A stretch of DNA of 64,000 nucleotides from Profftia tarda (GCF_904848675.1 NZ_LR890047.1:744001-808000), one strand, 5' to 3'; shown: positions 1 to 11,058, counted from the stretch's first letter. Program-made: numbers and translations. Notes: generated by a model from the letters alone, not told the origin.

Positions 1-29
1 CTTTCACTAATACTATTTCTTTAATATAC

Positions 30-890
30 TTAGAATAAAATAGACACGACAATTCCTATAAATAAGACTAAACCTACGTAACTATTATTTGAAAAAGCTC
101 GAAAGCACATCATCGGATTACGATGTGAAACTAATTTATGTTGATAAATAAAAAGCAAGCCAGCTATTATAATACCACAGTAATAGGCAATATTAAGATT
201 ATTGAGGTGACCAATTAGTAACATAAACAACAGCGTAGCTAATTGCAACAAACCCAGAATAAGAGTATCAAAACGACCAAATAGAATTGCCGTAGATTTA
301 ATACCAATTTTTAGATCATCATTCTTATCAACCATTGCGTATTCTGTATCATAAGCAATGGTCCAGCATGTATTAGCTAAGTACAGAACCCAGCAGCTTA
401 ACGGTAGACTTTTAGTGACAGCTGCATATACCATGGGTATTGACCAACTAAAAGCTATACCTAATACAACCTGAGGTAAGTGGGTAATACGTTTCATAAA
501 AGGATAAACTAACACTAAAACTAGCGCAACTAGAGATAAAAAAATTGTCATTGCATTCAGCATTAATACTATTCCAAAAGATATTAATATAAGCATTATA
601 AATAAGATCTTGCTCTCTTTTTCTGTAACTAGTCCACCCGGAAGTGGACGCTGAGCTGTGCGTTTTACATGAAGATCTAAGCGTCGATCAGCAAAATCAT
701 TCAGAACACACCCAGCCGCCCGCATAAAAAAGACGCCTACTGTAAATATAGTGAATATTAATATGCTAGGAGGTTGCCTGCCACTAGCTAACCATAATGC
801 CCAATAAGTCGGCCAGAGCAATAAAAGACACCCGATTGGTTTGTCTATCCTCATTAGACTATAATAAGCCCGCCACTTGGTTTGGGTCAT
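30..890 (-). CDS. ubiA: 4-hydroxybenzoate octaprenyltransferase
   Basis: Integral membrane prenyltransferase that attaches the polyprenyl tail to 4-hydroxybenzoate in ubiquinone synthesis. The 286-residue protein matches enteric UbiA (about 290) throughout. The first Asp-rich prenyl-diphosphate/Mg site is NDFADRRLD at residues 64-72 and the second is DTEYAMVDKNDD at about 181-192. Many hydrophobic segments follow, as expected for the multi-helix family. The ATG has a good GAGGG Shine-Dalgarno a few bases upstream. In E. coli ubiC precedes ubiA and plsB lies at its 3' side. Here no ubiC is seen upstream and plsB is 5 kb away, so the locus has been rearranged. Retention implies a respiratory quinone pathway. 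The gene ends 30 bases from the window edge and is complete. Confidence 0.96.
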   Translation of the reverse strand: MTQTKWRAYYSLMRIDKPIGCLLLLWPTYWALWLASGRQPPSILIFTIFTVGVFFMRAAGCVLNDFADRRLDLHVKRTAQRPLPGGLVTEKESKILFIMLILISFGIVLMLNAMTIFLSLVALVLVLVYPFMKRITHLPQVVLGIAFSWSIPMVYAAVTKSLPLSCWVLYLANTCWTIAYDTEYAMVDKNDDLKIGIKSTAILFGRFDTLILGLLQLATLLFMLLIGHLNNLNIAYYCGIIIAGLLFIYQHKLVSHRNPMMCFRAFSNNSYVGLVLFIGIVVSILF

Positions 891-1543
891 TAATCCCTCA
901 GAATAAATATTTTAGTGAAATATTAGAATAAATAATTTTTGATAAAATACTAAAAACTTCTTGTGATCCTTCCTCCTTACTTTACTCAAAGTTAATTTGA
1001 ATAATATTTTATCAAATATTGATAAAAAGATATAGGGTATGTTTGGCAACATGTAATATTAGATTACAAATCTAATCCATGAATATTTTTTAAAAAAATA
1101 GTTTTAATCCTTAAAATTGCTATTTATAGTATGCATACTATTAAATAACTAATTTAGTTTTTAATATATCTTTATAGTCTATCAAATACTAATTTAGTTC
1201 ATAAGATAAAGCAACATATTGAAATATACTTGATAGTTTAATAAAACAGCTTCATTTTATGAAAAATTGTACTTAAAGTATATATTTATGCAAAATATAC
1301 TGTTATTTTTGATTAAAGGATATCTTATGGGTTCATAAATAAAATATTTAAGACTATCCTTAGGGATAATTAAATTGGTATTAATAATGTCAACATCATT
1401 ATAATAAAATTGCTGAACAAGAGAATAGATAAGACTGTTTTTAATTTATGGATTCAATATCTCACTTATACATTATTGTCCATCGCAACTGTTTTAATCT
1501 CTCTACACCTCACATAAAGCACACTCTAAAAAGAGAAAATATT
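891..1543. other. non-coding spacer between ubiA and slyX
   Basis: AT-rich divergent spacer with stops in all frames and no recognisable gene remnant. It must hold the promoters of ubiA (leftward) and slyX (rightward). A 16-base palindrome centred on ATGCAT lies at 1126-1141, but nothing shows that it is an operator. Confidence 0.6.
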
Positions 1544-1777
1544 ATGCAAGAGTTAGATTTAGATCGCAAAAAAATTGAATCCAAATTTGAAATACTCGAG
1601 AGTAGAATAGCGTTTCAGGAAATTAATATAGAAGAGTTAAGCCAGAAAGTTATATCCCTACAGTTAGATTTGAATAAATGTTGTAAGCAAATTTACTTAT
1701 TGGTGGACAAGCTTAAAGGATTACAGTTATCAATGGTTGCCCATGATTTAGAAGATACTCTACCACCACATTACTAA
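1544..1777 (+). CDS. slyX: SlyX family protein
   Basis: Small SlyX-family protein of 77 residues; the molecular function of the family is unknown. The recognisable core is LESRIAFQEINIEEL near the N terminus, followed by a heptad-like coiled-coil stretch and the characteristic C-terminal PPHY. The open frame extends upstream to 1448, but those 32 extra residues have no family counterpart. The ATG at 1544 (MQELDL, compare MQDLSL in E. coli) follows an AAGAG-type ribosome site and is preferred. In E. coli slyX sits beside slyD/fkpA near the tus and str genes. Here it stands alone, about 19 kb from tusD, facing ratA. Confidence 0.9.
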   Translation: MQELDLDRKKIESKFEILESRIAFQEINIEELSQKVISLQLDLNKCCKQIYLLVDKLKGLQLSMVAHDLEDTLPPHY

Positions 1778-2032
1778 TATCTAAACTATTGTTACAAATC
1801 AGCGGATAAAAGGATACAATAAATCGTACATCTTTAGATTGCTTACTTATAATTATTATACCAATATTTTGCATTAAAATTATAAATCCCAAGTCTATTC
1901 TGCGAAGATGAGTATCTTCATGGAAATTCAATAAGAGCATATTATAATATGATTAATAAATATTAATGTCTTGCAAGAATTTAGCATAAAGCCTAAATAA
2001 TGCGGTACATCGAATATGTGAGATACTTAAGG

Positions 2033-2473
2033 TTAATATAAGATATTGTAGAGTTCTCTCGCACGTTCAGAGAAGACCGTCACCATATTTACTGCTAATG
2101 GTTTAAGCAACTGATATAACATTACTTCGATCAGTTTATTACTTATTTCAAACTCAAGGTAAAGCTCTACTCTGCAGGACTTAGCACCCAAGGAAATAAA
2201 ATACCAAGCACCTCGTAGTTTACGGAATGGACCGTTAAGAAGCTGCATTTTTATGCTAGAATTCTCTGATAGAATATTTCGAGTAGTGAAGGTTTCACTC
2301 ATGCCTGCTTTAGAAATATTGATAGTAGCAGTCATCAAGTTTGGTCCTGAATCTAATACATAACTGCCTATGCAACCAGGTAAAAATTCAGGATACGCAG
2401 AAACATCGTGAACTAAGTGGTACATTTGCATAGCACTAAATGGCAATAACGCAGAACGGTTAATATGTGGCAT
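2033..2473 (-). CDS. ratA: START-domain ribosome association toxin/UbiX-like lipid binder RatA
   Basis: RatA (YfjG) family, a 146-residue START/coenzyme Q-binding domain protein. E. coli RatA binds 50S subunits and blocks 70S formation when overproduced; homologues of the COQ10 type help ubiquinone function. The start PHINRSALLPFSAMQMYHLVHDV and internal KAGMSETFTTRN follow the family along its length. An AAGGAG Shine-Dalgarno is 6 bases before the ATG. It is divergent from smpB exactly as in E. coli, but the usual downstream partner ratB is absent between its stop and slyX. With ubiA also kept, a quinone-related role is as plausible as a toxin role. Confidence 0.93.
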   Translation of the reverse strand: MPHINRSALLPFSAMQMYHLVHDVSAYPEFLPGCIGSYVLDSGPNLMTATINISKAGMSETFTTRNILSENSSIKMQLLNGPFRKLRGAWYFISLGAKSCRVELYLEFEISNKLIEVMLYQLLKPLAVNMVTVFSERARELYNILY

Positions 2474-2621
2474 AGCAACTCCTTATAAGTAAACAAATCA
2501 TATGATTTAATTTTTCTTTGAAAATAAATTCCTTCAACACAGTCCTTTTAATGTATATTATATATCTGCTCATTATGACAGGATCTTTACATCTTGATTT
2601 AATTCATATAATAATATTATT

Positions 2622-3104
2622 ATGACAAAGCAAAAAATAAATAATATCTCCTCAAATACAATTGCTATAAATAAACGTGCTCGTTATGAATACTTCATAG
2701 AAGATGAATTCGAAGCTGGATTAGTGCTGCAAGGTTGGGAGGTTAAGTCTATGCGCGCAGGAAGAGCGAACATAACAAATAGCTACGTAACTTTTCACAA
2801 TGGCGAAACTTATCTATTTGGTGCTACTATTCAGCCACAGCAACTAGTATCTAGCCATATGTTTTACGATCCAATGCGTACGCGCAAATTACTGCTAAAA
2901 AAAAGAGAATTAGAAACACTAGTCGGCAAAGTTAGTCGTGACGGCTTTACTATAATTACCCTATCGCTGTACTGGAAAGAAGCTTGGTCTAAAATTAAAA
3001 TAGGCCTAGCAAAAGGAAAAAAAGAACAAGATAAACGCTATGAAATAAAATCTCGTGAATGGAAATTAGATAAAGCACGAATTATGAAACAAGCAAACCG
3101 CTAA
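2622..3104 (+). CDS. smpB: SsrA-binding protein SmpB
   Basis: Small basic protein that binds tmRNA and, with it, rescues ribosomes stalled on broken mRNAs. At 160 residues it has the same length as E. coli SmpB. The N-terminal oligonucleotide-binding barrel is well conserved (YEYFIEDEFEAGLVLQGWEVKS), and the C-terminal tail rich in Lys/Arg ends WKLDKARIMKQANR, the part that enters the empty mRNA channel. The ATG has only a weak ribosome site. The gene for its RNA partner starts 50 bases downstream, which keeps the classic smpB-ssrA order. Confidence 0.97.
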   Translation: MTKQKINNISSNTIAINKRARYEYFIEDEFEAGLVLQGWEVKSMRAGRANITNSYVTFHNGETYLFGATIQPQQLVSSHMFYDPMRTRKLLLKKRELETLVGKVSRDGFTIITLSLYWKEAWSKIKIGLAKGKKEQDKRYEIKSREWKLDKARIMKQANR

Positions 3105-3154
3105 ATTCCTATCCATGGAGATATATCTTCTGATATACTTCTCAACAGTTACTC

Positions 3155-3523
3155 GGGGCTGATTCTGGATTCGACGGGATTGACAAAACTTGAGGAGCAT
3201 GCCGAGGGGCGGTTGGCCTCGTAAAATAAGCCGCAAAAAATAGTAGCAAACGACGAAAACTACGCTCTAGCAGCTTAATAACCTGTTAGGCCCTCTCTCT
3301 CTAGCCTCAGCTCTTAGGACGGGGATCAAGAGAGGTCAAATATAAAAGAGATCGTGTTTATATACCTTGTTTGGGGTGAAAACATTAAATATAATCAAGC
3401 TAGTTTATTAGTGGCGTGTCTATCCGCAGCTAATAGGTAAAAGAATATCAAGCATAGACTAAGCATGTAGTGCCAACAGCGTAGTAATTTCGGACGGGGG
3501 TTCAAATCCCCCCAGCTCCACCA
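3155..3523 (+). ncRNA. ssrA: tmRNA (SsrA)
   Basis: Transfer-messenger RNA of about 369 nt. The 5' end starts GGGGCTGATTCTGGATTCGA and the 3' end closes AGCTCCACCA with an encoded CCA; the two ends form the alanine-tRNA-like acceptor, and a T-arm with GGGGGTTCAAATCCCCCC is present. The tag frame resumes at GCA (3246-3248) and reads ANDENYALAA followed by two TAA stops (3276-3281). This is identical to the E. coli tag and ends in the LAA degron read by ClpXP. A TATACT hexamer at 3134-3139 is placed like the promoter -10 box. The RNA appears fully functional despite the decaying DNA after it. Confidence 0.97.
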
Positions 3524-6049
3524 CAATACTATTTTTAGTATTACACAGATAAAGACTAAACAATTATATTTTACAATAGCTACAAAAATATTATTTCTAG
3601 TTTATAACTTGTAAATTTTGGCAGTATGCTTGCAAAATAATTTATTTATCAATACAAGAACACACCCTGAGTTTTATCGCATGATTTAGAATTACTAATA
3701 ACTCATCATGATGAGTTATTAGAGCAGAAATATAGAATAATATTTAATAATAAATATAAAAAATCTTTATAAGATCTGGATATAGATATAAATCTAAATA
3801 TATTGAAATACCCATTTTAGAATAAAATAGTTATAATATACAAATTATCCTTAACATTATTTAGATGTAGATACTAGATAACTCTTCTGTGCATAAGATT
3901 GTTCATATGAGTGCTGACTAACACTATCCATAATTTTATTTCTTATTTTAAAGAAATAATAATATTATTTTATCAAGAGCATCTGTTCGAATAGCATATA
4001 GAAATAAAGGATGTCATTTATCTTTATTTAAGAACTATATATTCTTACTACTTAATTTACCTTGAATATACCCATGGAGAATTATTGCTAAGAAGCAGAG
4101 AATGCCGTTATTTCGATTCAGATAATATCTGAAAGATGTTTATAAAAACACTGGTAAGTGTGACTTATAAAATGTATAGTTTACAGAAAATATTGCATAT
4201 ATTTATAAATATCACGCGTAAGATAGGTCTATGCCTAGAAACTGTTTTTCTAAAATTAATCCTAAACATGATGCAATGTAGTTCTAAGATGGTATCTAAT
4301 CATCTATCTGAGGTGGTGTGATGTAGTTAATCAATATCAAGGATATAATTATCAACTACATGTATTGAAGAATCATCAGAGATAGTATGGCTTTCTCTCT
4401 CTAATTATAAAATTATATACCCATTAGTTTTAAAGGCTGCTCATAGAATTAGTTCATTTAATGAATACTTAATAATCTCTGCTCACATCAATAAATATTA
4501 CGTATAATCTATATATAATTACAATTTTATAATATAAAATATCTAAAAAATAAATAAGATACATAGAAAGATCATTTTTTAATATAAAATTAACAGAAAT
4601 TTATTATTTTGAAATAATAATAAATGCAATTTATTTAAATTATTTAATTGGTTTATGCGAGTTATAGATTATGTAATAATTTACAACAATAAGAATGATA
4701 TTCTTACAATTACTTTATTATACAATCATAAAAATTTTTTTATTCACTTATTTGCTGTAAAGGGTTTTTTGTCAAATATAATATTCTAAGGCAGTCAACT
4801 ATTTCACTAAAATACATGATAAATTGCAAAGAGTATCAATTATAACAGATAACTATTACTTGTATTGATCTCAATCAAGCTTTAGCGGTTTTTATTAGCA
4901 TCATAAGTGAATAACTTGCAGTTTATAGAATAATAAAAAGTAGAATCATACACAAAAAGAATGAAATTAATTAATTCATGATTAGATGATAGTGTTTCCT
5001 AAAAATATCCTTTATATTAGATATATATGAGGTCTCAATAAAATATTTGATTGAGTCAATATAAGAGAAATATCAATTTATTACTAAAAACCTGTTTCTC
5101 TGTCTATGTAACATAACAAAACATTGAAGTATAAAAATAATATCAATAATAATATTAAACTTTTAGAATAAATAACAAAACAGTCAATTAAGTATTATTG
5201 ACAATCATATAATTCAAGGAAATTTACGCGCACCTTAAGTTCTCGATAATATATGACTAAGAGTAATCTCTAGACTGAAGAATTTTAGGATATTCTGTTC
5301 CTATCACAGGTAAAATAATTCTTATTACATCGTTCTGTCAATCAATACCAAAATCGTATGCAATTTAGTCAAACTGATAACCCATAAATATTATTACTCA
5401 ATGATATCCTGAGAATTAGTGAACCAGAATGCCCTGTACTATAAGTAAGAAATGAGCAAACATTAAATTAAATAACAATATAATAAATAGCTTTTAACAT
5501 GAGTATAGAATAAATATGAGCAAAGAGTTTTCTATAAAAAGTTACAATTGCTATGTTTTATTATAGATAATAGCGCCAGACTAACCAAAGACCACGTATG
5601 TAAGATTTGAGAGCATAATTTTAGAATAAAATATATTCTAATCTGGCTTTTCTATCTCGTTCTAATCAATTCTCATTAAGTGTTTAGTGTTCTATGCTAA
5701 TATTTTTGCCAGAAGACGCAACTATCTTCTGCATCAAAATTATAAATAAATTATTATAAATACAAGATCCCAAAATATATCATTATCTGCTATATAGTAA
5801 TATTATCAATAATACATACTTTTATCTCATGAAATATTACAACTTGCTAGGAATATATATTTGATCTTTATTAAATACTACTTGTCTGTAGTAATTGGTA
5901 AATTATAGAGTTATAATACTATTAATAATCAGTGTAAGATATGATAGTTAATATTTATAATGGATAATATCCATAAGATTTTCTTGTATTATCATTTTCT
6001 TATTTTATTTAAACTTATAAGTCTTAATTATATTTCTCAATTACGCATC
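3524..6049. other. 2.5-kb gene desert
   Basis: No gene can be recognised between ssrA and the 3' end of plsB. The DNA is extremely AT-rich with dense stops. The longest frame, 61 codons at 4136-4321, has no family resemblance. A perfect 28-base palindrome lies at 3695-3722. The stretch probably holds the remains of genes eroded beyond recognition. Confidence 0.6.
3695..3722. repeat. perfect 28-base palindrome downstream of ssrA
   Basis: Two 14-base arms (CTAATAACTCATCA and its exact complement) meet without a spacer, 172 bases after the tmRNA end. No T-run follows on either strand, so a classical terminator is not supported. It could be a remnant terminator, a dyad binding site or a template-switch product. 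Confidence 0.75.
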
Positions 6050-8455
6050 CTAATCTAGCATGACGACTAGTAGATGGTATAGTTCTACAGTATGTTTAGG
6101 ACATGATTCTCCTACATTGTACATGTATCCCTTGGAGTTTAAAGTTGCTATTAAGGTACTCAGTAAAGATTTATCTAAAAACTCAAGAGAATGTATACCA
6201 CGCGATATCGATAGATGTTGTGCCATAATCCAGCTTTTTTTTTCTAACTCACTTCGGCTTATTTTTGGATTAGAGATAAGAAGAGAGAATGTAATAGCAT
6301 AACGTTGAAGAGTTTCCCGTACGACTGCTGCCAATAACGTTACCACAAAAATACGGTCATGGTTTATCATCAAATCATTGCCATTTATAAAAAGAAGTTT
6401 CTGGCGAGATAACTCTATGACTATCGATTTAAGAAGCTCTGGTAAATCAATTATTTGATGACACAAGAATAGATCCTTTTCAAAAAGAGGATATAACATC
6501 TCGAGATACCGCAATAGACTCTTGAAAGAAATACTATTATAGTGCATGACTATGTTAGATATTAGCGATGGCAGTACAAGCATGTGCTGAATATTGTTAC
6601 GGTAGTATGCCAGCAATAAAGCCTGCTCTTGTGGTAGGATGATAAGATGACCAATATTATTTTTCTTTACTGCAAATTTACCCATATGTATAGCGTGTTT
6701 TAATAAATCTTCCGGATTTTGATTTGGCGTAGTTACACGCGCAGCATACGGAGTATTATTCAGAAGATCTAAATAACATACCAATTGTTCTAGCAACTGT
6801 TCTCGAGTAAGTGCATGCGGACTAGCAGCAAGCACAGCTGTAGAACATAGGTTTATTGCATTTGCTGCTGCTGATTTATTTATGTTAACCATAATAGTAT
6901 GGGCAATAGCGTTAACAGTTGGGGTGAACCATCTTGGACGTTGCGGTTCTACGGCGTTAATCGACTCTCTCCATTCTGGGACATGCTGGTTCAGCCAGTT
7001 ATTAATGTTAATTGGCTCACCAAAGTTTACATGTACTTCTCCCAAATTACGTAACTTAGTAAGACCGCGAAACATTTGAATTATATTTTCATTTTCTTTT
7101 ATTGCTCCACCTAGCTCTTTAGCATAAGTTACCACCTCCATAATATGTTCATAACCAATATACACAGGAACAAGGGTGACAGGACGTCTGCTACCTCGTA
7201 ATATTGATTGGATAGTGATAGCTAAAGTACCTGTTTTCGGTTCAAGTAAACGCCCTGTACGTGAGCGTCCCCCTTCCATAAAATACTCAATAGAATAACC
7301 GCGGCTAAATAACTCACTTAGATATTCACGGAATATGGTAGAATATAGCTTATTTCCCTTAAAAGTACGGCGAATAAAAAATGCACCTAAACGACGCAAA
7401 ATAGAACCAACTGGCCAAAAATTTAGATTTATCCCTGCCGCGATATGCGGCGGAACCAAGCCTTGTTGGTATAGCACGTATGATATTAGCAGATAATCCA
7501 TGTGACTACGGTGGCAAGGTACATAAACAATTTCATGTCCTGCCTGTGCCAAATTTAGCACAGATTCTACATGATGGACATTAATACTCTGATATAAACG
7601 ATTCCATAACCAGGCCAGCACACGATTAGATAAACGTACTGTTGCATAAGTAAAATTTGCAGCGATCTCTTTCATCAAAACAACTGCTTTTTGCTCGGCC
7701 TTTTCTAGAGAAATTTTTTTGCTGCGCGATTCACCTTCAACAGCTTTTCGAATTGCTTTGGATGATAACATTTTAATAAATAGATCCCGAGGCTCTAATG
7801 GAATTGGACCTACAGCAGATAAACGCTGCCGGAAAAAATGCATGCGTGCTAAGCGAACCATTTTGTGTGCGATCACGTGGTCACTACCGTATTTATCTGA
7901 GATATGACGCAGTGACACTGAGCTAGAAAAATGCACAAAACTATCACGCCCTAACCATATTACAACAAAACATTTCTTAACAAAGTTAAAAAAATGCAGG
8001 CGTGGACAGCTATTAGAAGCGTGAAGATGCGGAGAACGACCAAACATCACCGATGTTGGGATGATTTGGATATCAAGAAAAGGATTGTGACGATGAATTT
8101 CTATATAATACTGAAATAGTTTTACTGATTTTTGTATTGTCGCATTGTGACATCCACGCAGATCATCAAGAAAAACGTAACGAGGCAATATAGTACCGTT
8201 AATTTGATTAGTGTCCAATGGATCAGGCAAATTATGAATCAGACAACAATGGCGTAGAGTTAATAAATCTAATTTTGAATTACAGGGTAAGATATAAACA
8301 ACCGGTCTGGTCATATCTAAACATAGCTGAGACACTGGTTGAGAAGGTATTATCGTGCTTCTCACTAGTATTTTGATCTTGAACTTTAATAAATTCAAGA
8401 AAAATCTACGCCAGCATAAGATAAAAAAGAGAAGACTAGTGTTAGCTATTCGCAT
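6050..8455 (-). CDS. plsB: glycerol-3-phosphate acyltransferase
   Basis: Membrane-bound acyltransferase that adds the first acyl chain to sn-glycerol 3-phosphate, starting phospholipid synthesis. At 801 residues it is close to E. coli PlsB (807). The catalytic HX4D box is H315-RSHM-D320 and the glycerol-3-phosphate motif EGGRSRTGR starts at E394; GTFKGNKLYST-type and VPVYIGYEH blocks also match. The C terminus stops about 15 residues earlier than in E. coli. The first 14 residues, a hydrophobic lead before the homologous WRRFFLNLL, have no counterpart and no clear Shine-Dalgarno, so the true start may be internal. It stands alone, with deserts on both sides. Confidence 0.96.
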   Translation of the reverse strand: MRIANTSLLFFILCWRRFFLNLLKFKIKILVRSTIIPSQPVSQLCLDMTRPVVYILPCNSKLDLLTLRHCCLIHNLPDPLDTNQINGTILPRYVFLDDLRGCHNATIQKSVKLFQYYIEIHRHNPFLDIQIIPTSVMFGRSPHLHASNSCPRLHFFNFVKKCFVVIWLGRDSFVHFSSSVSLRHISDKYGSDHVIAHKMVRLARMHFFRQRLSAVGPIPLEPRDLFIKMLSSKAIRKAVEGESRSKKISLEKAEQKAVVLMKEIAANFTYATVRLSNRVLAWLWNRLYQSINVHHVESVLNLAQAGHEIVYVPCHRSHMDYLLISYVLYQQGLVPPHIAAGINLNFWPVGSILRRLGAFFIRRTFKGNKLYSTIFREYLSELFSRGYSIEYFMEGGRSRTGRLLEPKTGTLAITIQSILRGSRRPVTLVPVYIGYEHIMEVVTYAKELGGAIKENENIIQMFRGLTKLRNLGEVHVNFGEPININNWLNQHVPEWRESINAVEPQRPRWFTPTVNAIAHTIMVNINKSAAANAINLCSTAVLAASPHALTREQLLEQLVCYLDLLNNTPYAARVTTPNQNPEDLLKHAIHMGKFAVKKNNIGHLIILPQEQALLLAYYRNNIQHMLVLPSLISNIVMHYNSISFKSLLRYLEMLYPLFEKDLFLCHQIIDLPELLKSIVIELSRQKLLFINGNDLMINHDRIFVVTLLAAVVRETLQRYAITFSLLISNPKISRSELEKKSWIMAQHLSISRGIHSLEFLDKSLLSTLIATLNSKGYMYNVGESCPKHTVELYHLLVVMLD

Positions 8456-9490
8456 AAAGAATACCGGAAAAATTTAGCTCTGGGTCTTAATTAAATAAGA
8501 ACTGGCGATAATTATATTCTTTATTGATACAAGCAAGATTCTATCGCTTTCATAACTCTTATCTCTTTATAATTTTTGCTAAATTTTATTTCCATATTAT
8601 ATATTAAAGATAATACCTGCGTTAGTGATATTGATAACTAATATTAGTAAATTACATATTTTTACTTGCGAATTGATGTTAATTTATAGGTGATTAGAAC
8701 GACAGTCTAATCTTTAGACTAGCATTTTATAGATTACGGTATTCTACAATTTTAGACCATACCTAATTCTAGTGATTATGATAGATGATACCATAGTTAA
8801 CTTTTACATAAAAAATAATTTGATCTGTGAGCCATGACTAGTTTTTTAACAATTACAGAAGGAAATTGGTGATTAGCGCAACTGTTTTAGGTATGAACTC
8901 TTGATAGATTTCTTTATGTCTTTATTAGTAAGCTTTTTATTAATCAGTCCGCCAGACAAATATATTACTGCAAAAAAGAACTTAAACATTCAGTATATTA
9001 TAAATTGATTTTAGAATAATGCTCTCCTATGCTATCTTGACGCATGAAAACTATGATGTCCATTTATTAAAATTATAAAATTTATCATGCGATAATTTAT
9101 CTTGACTGATAAAATAATAATTGACTGCACGTATATATAACCACCCTATCTAATTTTCCTAATTTAAAATCCTGGATAAGAGATTATAATAACATTAATC
9201 AGTATTAACTGATTTCTATATAAGCTTAAATATCTAGAATAATATCAATATAGCTATTTAAAATAGAGCTATCCTAGTATTATTTTGACAGAATAGTCAG
9301 TTGATTTACTAAACGTAAGTTTATGAATATTAATTTTAATATAAATCTAAGTTATAGGTTTTACTTATTAACCATTGAATTAGGTATTCAGCAATAATAC
9401 GTAATATTTATAGCTAATAAAGTATAGATAATACCAAATATATAAAAGAAAAATAATTTTTCTGAAAAAATAAATATAAATAGCAAAACT
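8456..9490. other. 1-kb non-coding stretch between plsB and tsaD
   Basis: No gene or RNA is recognisable; AT-rich sequence with stops in all frames. It contains the plsB upstream region and the sequence downstream of tsaD. Confidence 0.6.
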
Positions 9491-10504
9491 TTATAATTTT
9501 GGTAAATCCTCTAAAGGCCATCGTGGACGAACGGAAATTATCAAATTTAAATTGATGCCATGTTTTAAACGTACCATGCCAGCATAAGCAATCATTGCAC
9601 CGTTATCTGTACAAAATTCAGAGCGAGGAAAAAATGCTTTACCACCCCTGTTCTCCATCATTACAGCTAAATTGGTCCGTAGCTGAAGATTATCAGCTAC
9701 ACCACCAGCAATTATCAAATACTTAAATCCTGTCTGTTCTAATGCACGTTTGCATTTGATAGTTAAGGTATCCACTACAGCTTCTTCGAATGCAAGAGCA
9801 ATATCAGCACGTGTTTGATTATCTGCCTGATGATCACGAATAGTATTAGCTGCAAAGGTTTTCAGACCGGAGAAGCTAAAATTAAGATCTGGGCGATCTA
9901 TCATAGGGCGCGGGAAAAAAAACCGTCCCTTTTTTCCTTGCTGGGCGATTTTGGATAACATGGCTCCACCGGGATAGCCTAGTCCGAGCAATTGAGCGAT
10001 CTTATCGAAAGATTCACCTGCAGCATCATCTAAAGATTCTCCTAGCAGTTGATATCTTCCGATACTAGTTACGGCAATTAATTGAGTATGCCCTCCAGAA
10101 ACCAATAGGGCAACACATGGAAAATGCGGAGAATTATCTTCTAGCATTGGAGCAAGCAAATGGCCCTCCATATGATGAACAGGAATTGCGGGTAAATCCC
10201 ATGCAAATGCCAGAGATTTCCCTATTGAAGCTCCTACTAATAAAGACCCGACTAAACCTGGTCCCGCTGTATAAGCGACTCCATCTAGGTCTTGTCCAGT
10301 TAACTTAGCTTCTTTTAAAGCAGCTTGAATCAGAGGAATAGTTTTTCGGATATGGTCGCGAGACGCTAATTCCGGTACAATACCACCGTAATCAGAATGT
10401 GTTTTTACCTGGCTGTATAAGTGGTTAGCCAGTATACCCGCTTTATCATCATAAATACTAATACCTGTGTCATCACAGGATGTTTCAATTCCTAAAATAC
10501 GCAT
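9491..10504 (-). CDS. tsaD: tRNA N6-adenosine threonylcarbamoyltransferase subunit TsaD
   Basis: Catalytic subunit that transfers the threonylcarbamoyl group to A37 of tRNAs reading ANN codons (t6A); it works with TsaB, TsaC and TsaE. From the ATG at 10504 the protein has 337 residues, the E. coli length, starting MRILGIETSCDDTG. The metal ligands H111 and H115 lie in HHMEGH, and the family blocks YTAGPGLVGSLLVG and ALLVSGGHTQL are intact. An upstream in-frame TTG at 10531 would add nine residues without homology and is rejected. The gene is divergent from rpsU as in E. coli. Confidence 0.97.
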   Translation of the reverse strand: MRILGIETSCDDTGISIYDDKAGILANHLYSQVKTHSDYGGIVPELASRDHIRKTIPLIQAALKEAKLTGQDLDGVAYTAGPGLVGSLLVGASIGKSLAFAWDLPAIPVHHMEGHLLAPMLEDNSPHFPCVALLVSGGHTQLIAVTSIGRYQLLGESLDDAAGESFDKIAQLLGLGYPGGAMLSKIAQQGKKGRFFFPRPMIDRPDLNFSFSGLKTFAANTIRDHQADNQTRADIALAFEEAVVDTLTIKCKRALEQTGFKYLIIAGGVADNLQLRTNLAVMMENRGGKAFFPRSEFCTDNGAMIAYAGMVRLKHGINLNLIISVRPRWPLEDLPKL

Positions 10505-10794
10505 GGCTGTTTCAATAATATTTCTCTCCAAAAGAAGATGGAATATAGTAGCATAATTCAGCTATACTGTTTCCTGTATTGCTATCCCTAATTAATAAAT
10601 TAAACTACCTGCTATAATAATCATGTCATTCCTGATCATAATTTAAAAATTAATCACTAAAGGATAGAAAGTCTGTAGACATTAAGACAACACTGTTTTA
10701 TAAAAGAACATTCTTTATATTCAAAATAGCATTATTTTCAACAGCTAACACTAAGTTGGCAAAACACTGATTGATATCGAGGTGAGAGAGGCAA

Positions 10795-11010
10795 ATGCCA
10801 TTAATTAAAGTACGTGAGAATGAGCCATTCGACGTCGCTCTACGGCGCTTTAAGCGTTCATGCGAGAAAGCAGGTATTTTAGCCGAAGTACGTCGTCGTG
10901 AATTTTATGAAAAACCCACAACTGAACGTAAACGCGCTAAAGCTTCTGCAGTAAAACGTCATGCCAAAAAAATAACTCGTGAAAATGCACGTCGTACCCG
11001 TCTATACTAA
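10795..11010 (+). CDS. rpsU: 30S ribosomal protein S21
   Basis: Small, very basic 30S protein near the anti-Shine-Dalgarno region of 16S rRNA. Its 71 residues are almost identical to E. coli S21 (PLIKVRENEPFDVALRRFKR, end ARRTRLY). It is the first gene of the rpsU-dnaG-rpoD operon. A GAGGTGAGAGAGG purine-rich tract just before the ATG serves as ribosome site. Hairpins between this gene and dnaG could reduce read-through, matching the known strong-S21, weak-primase expression ratio in enterics. Confidence 0.98.
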   Translation: MPLIKVRENEPFDVALRRFKRSCEKAGILAEVRRREFYEKPTTERKRAKASAVKRHAKKITRENARRTRLY

Positions 11011-11035
11011 TTTTGTATTAGATGAATTTTTGCAC

Positions 11036-11058
11036 ATACTGAATAGGTAATTCAGTAT
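11036..11058 (+). terminator. hairpin after rpsU
   Basis: Perfect 9-bp stem (ATACTGAAT/ATTCAGTAT) with a 5-base loop, 26 bases after the rpsU stop. It has no T-run, so it may act in RNA processing or 3'-end protection rather than termination. Confidence 0.4.

Noticed and set aside
1713..1940. 75-codon minus-strand frame at the slyX 3' end
   Set aside because: Overlaps the conserved slyX coding sequence on the other strand and resembles nothing.
4136..4321. 61-codon open frame in the ssrA-plsB desert
   Set aside because: No family resemblance, no ribosome site worth naming, and composition like the surrounding random AT DNA.
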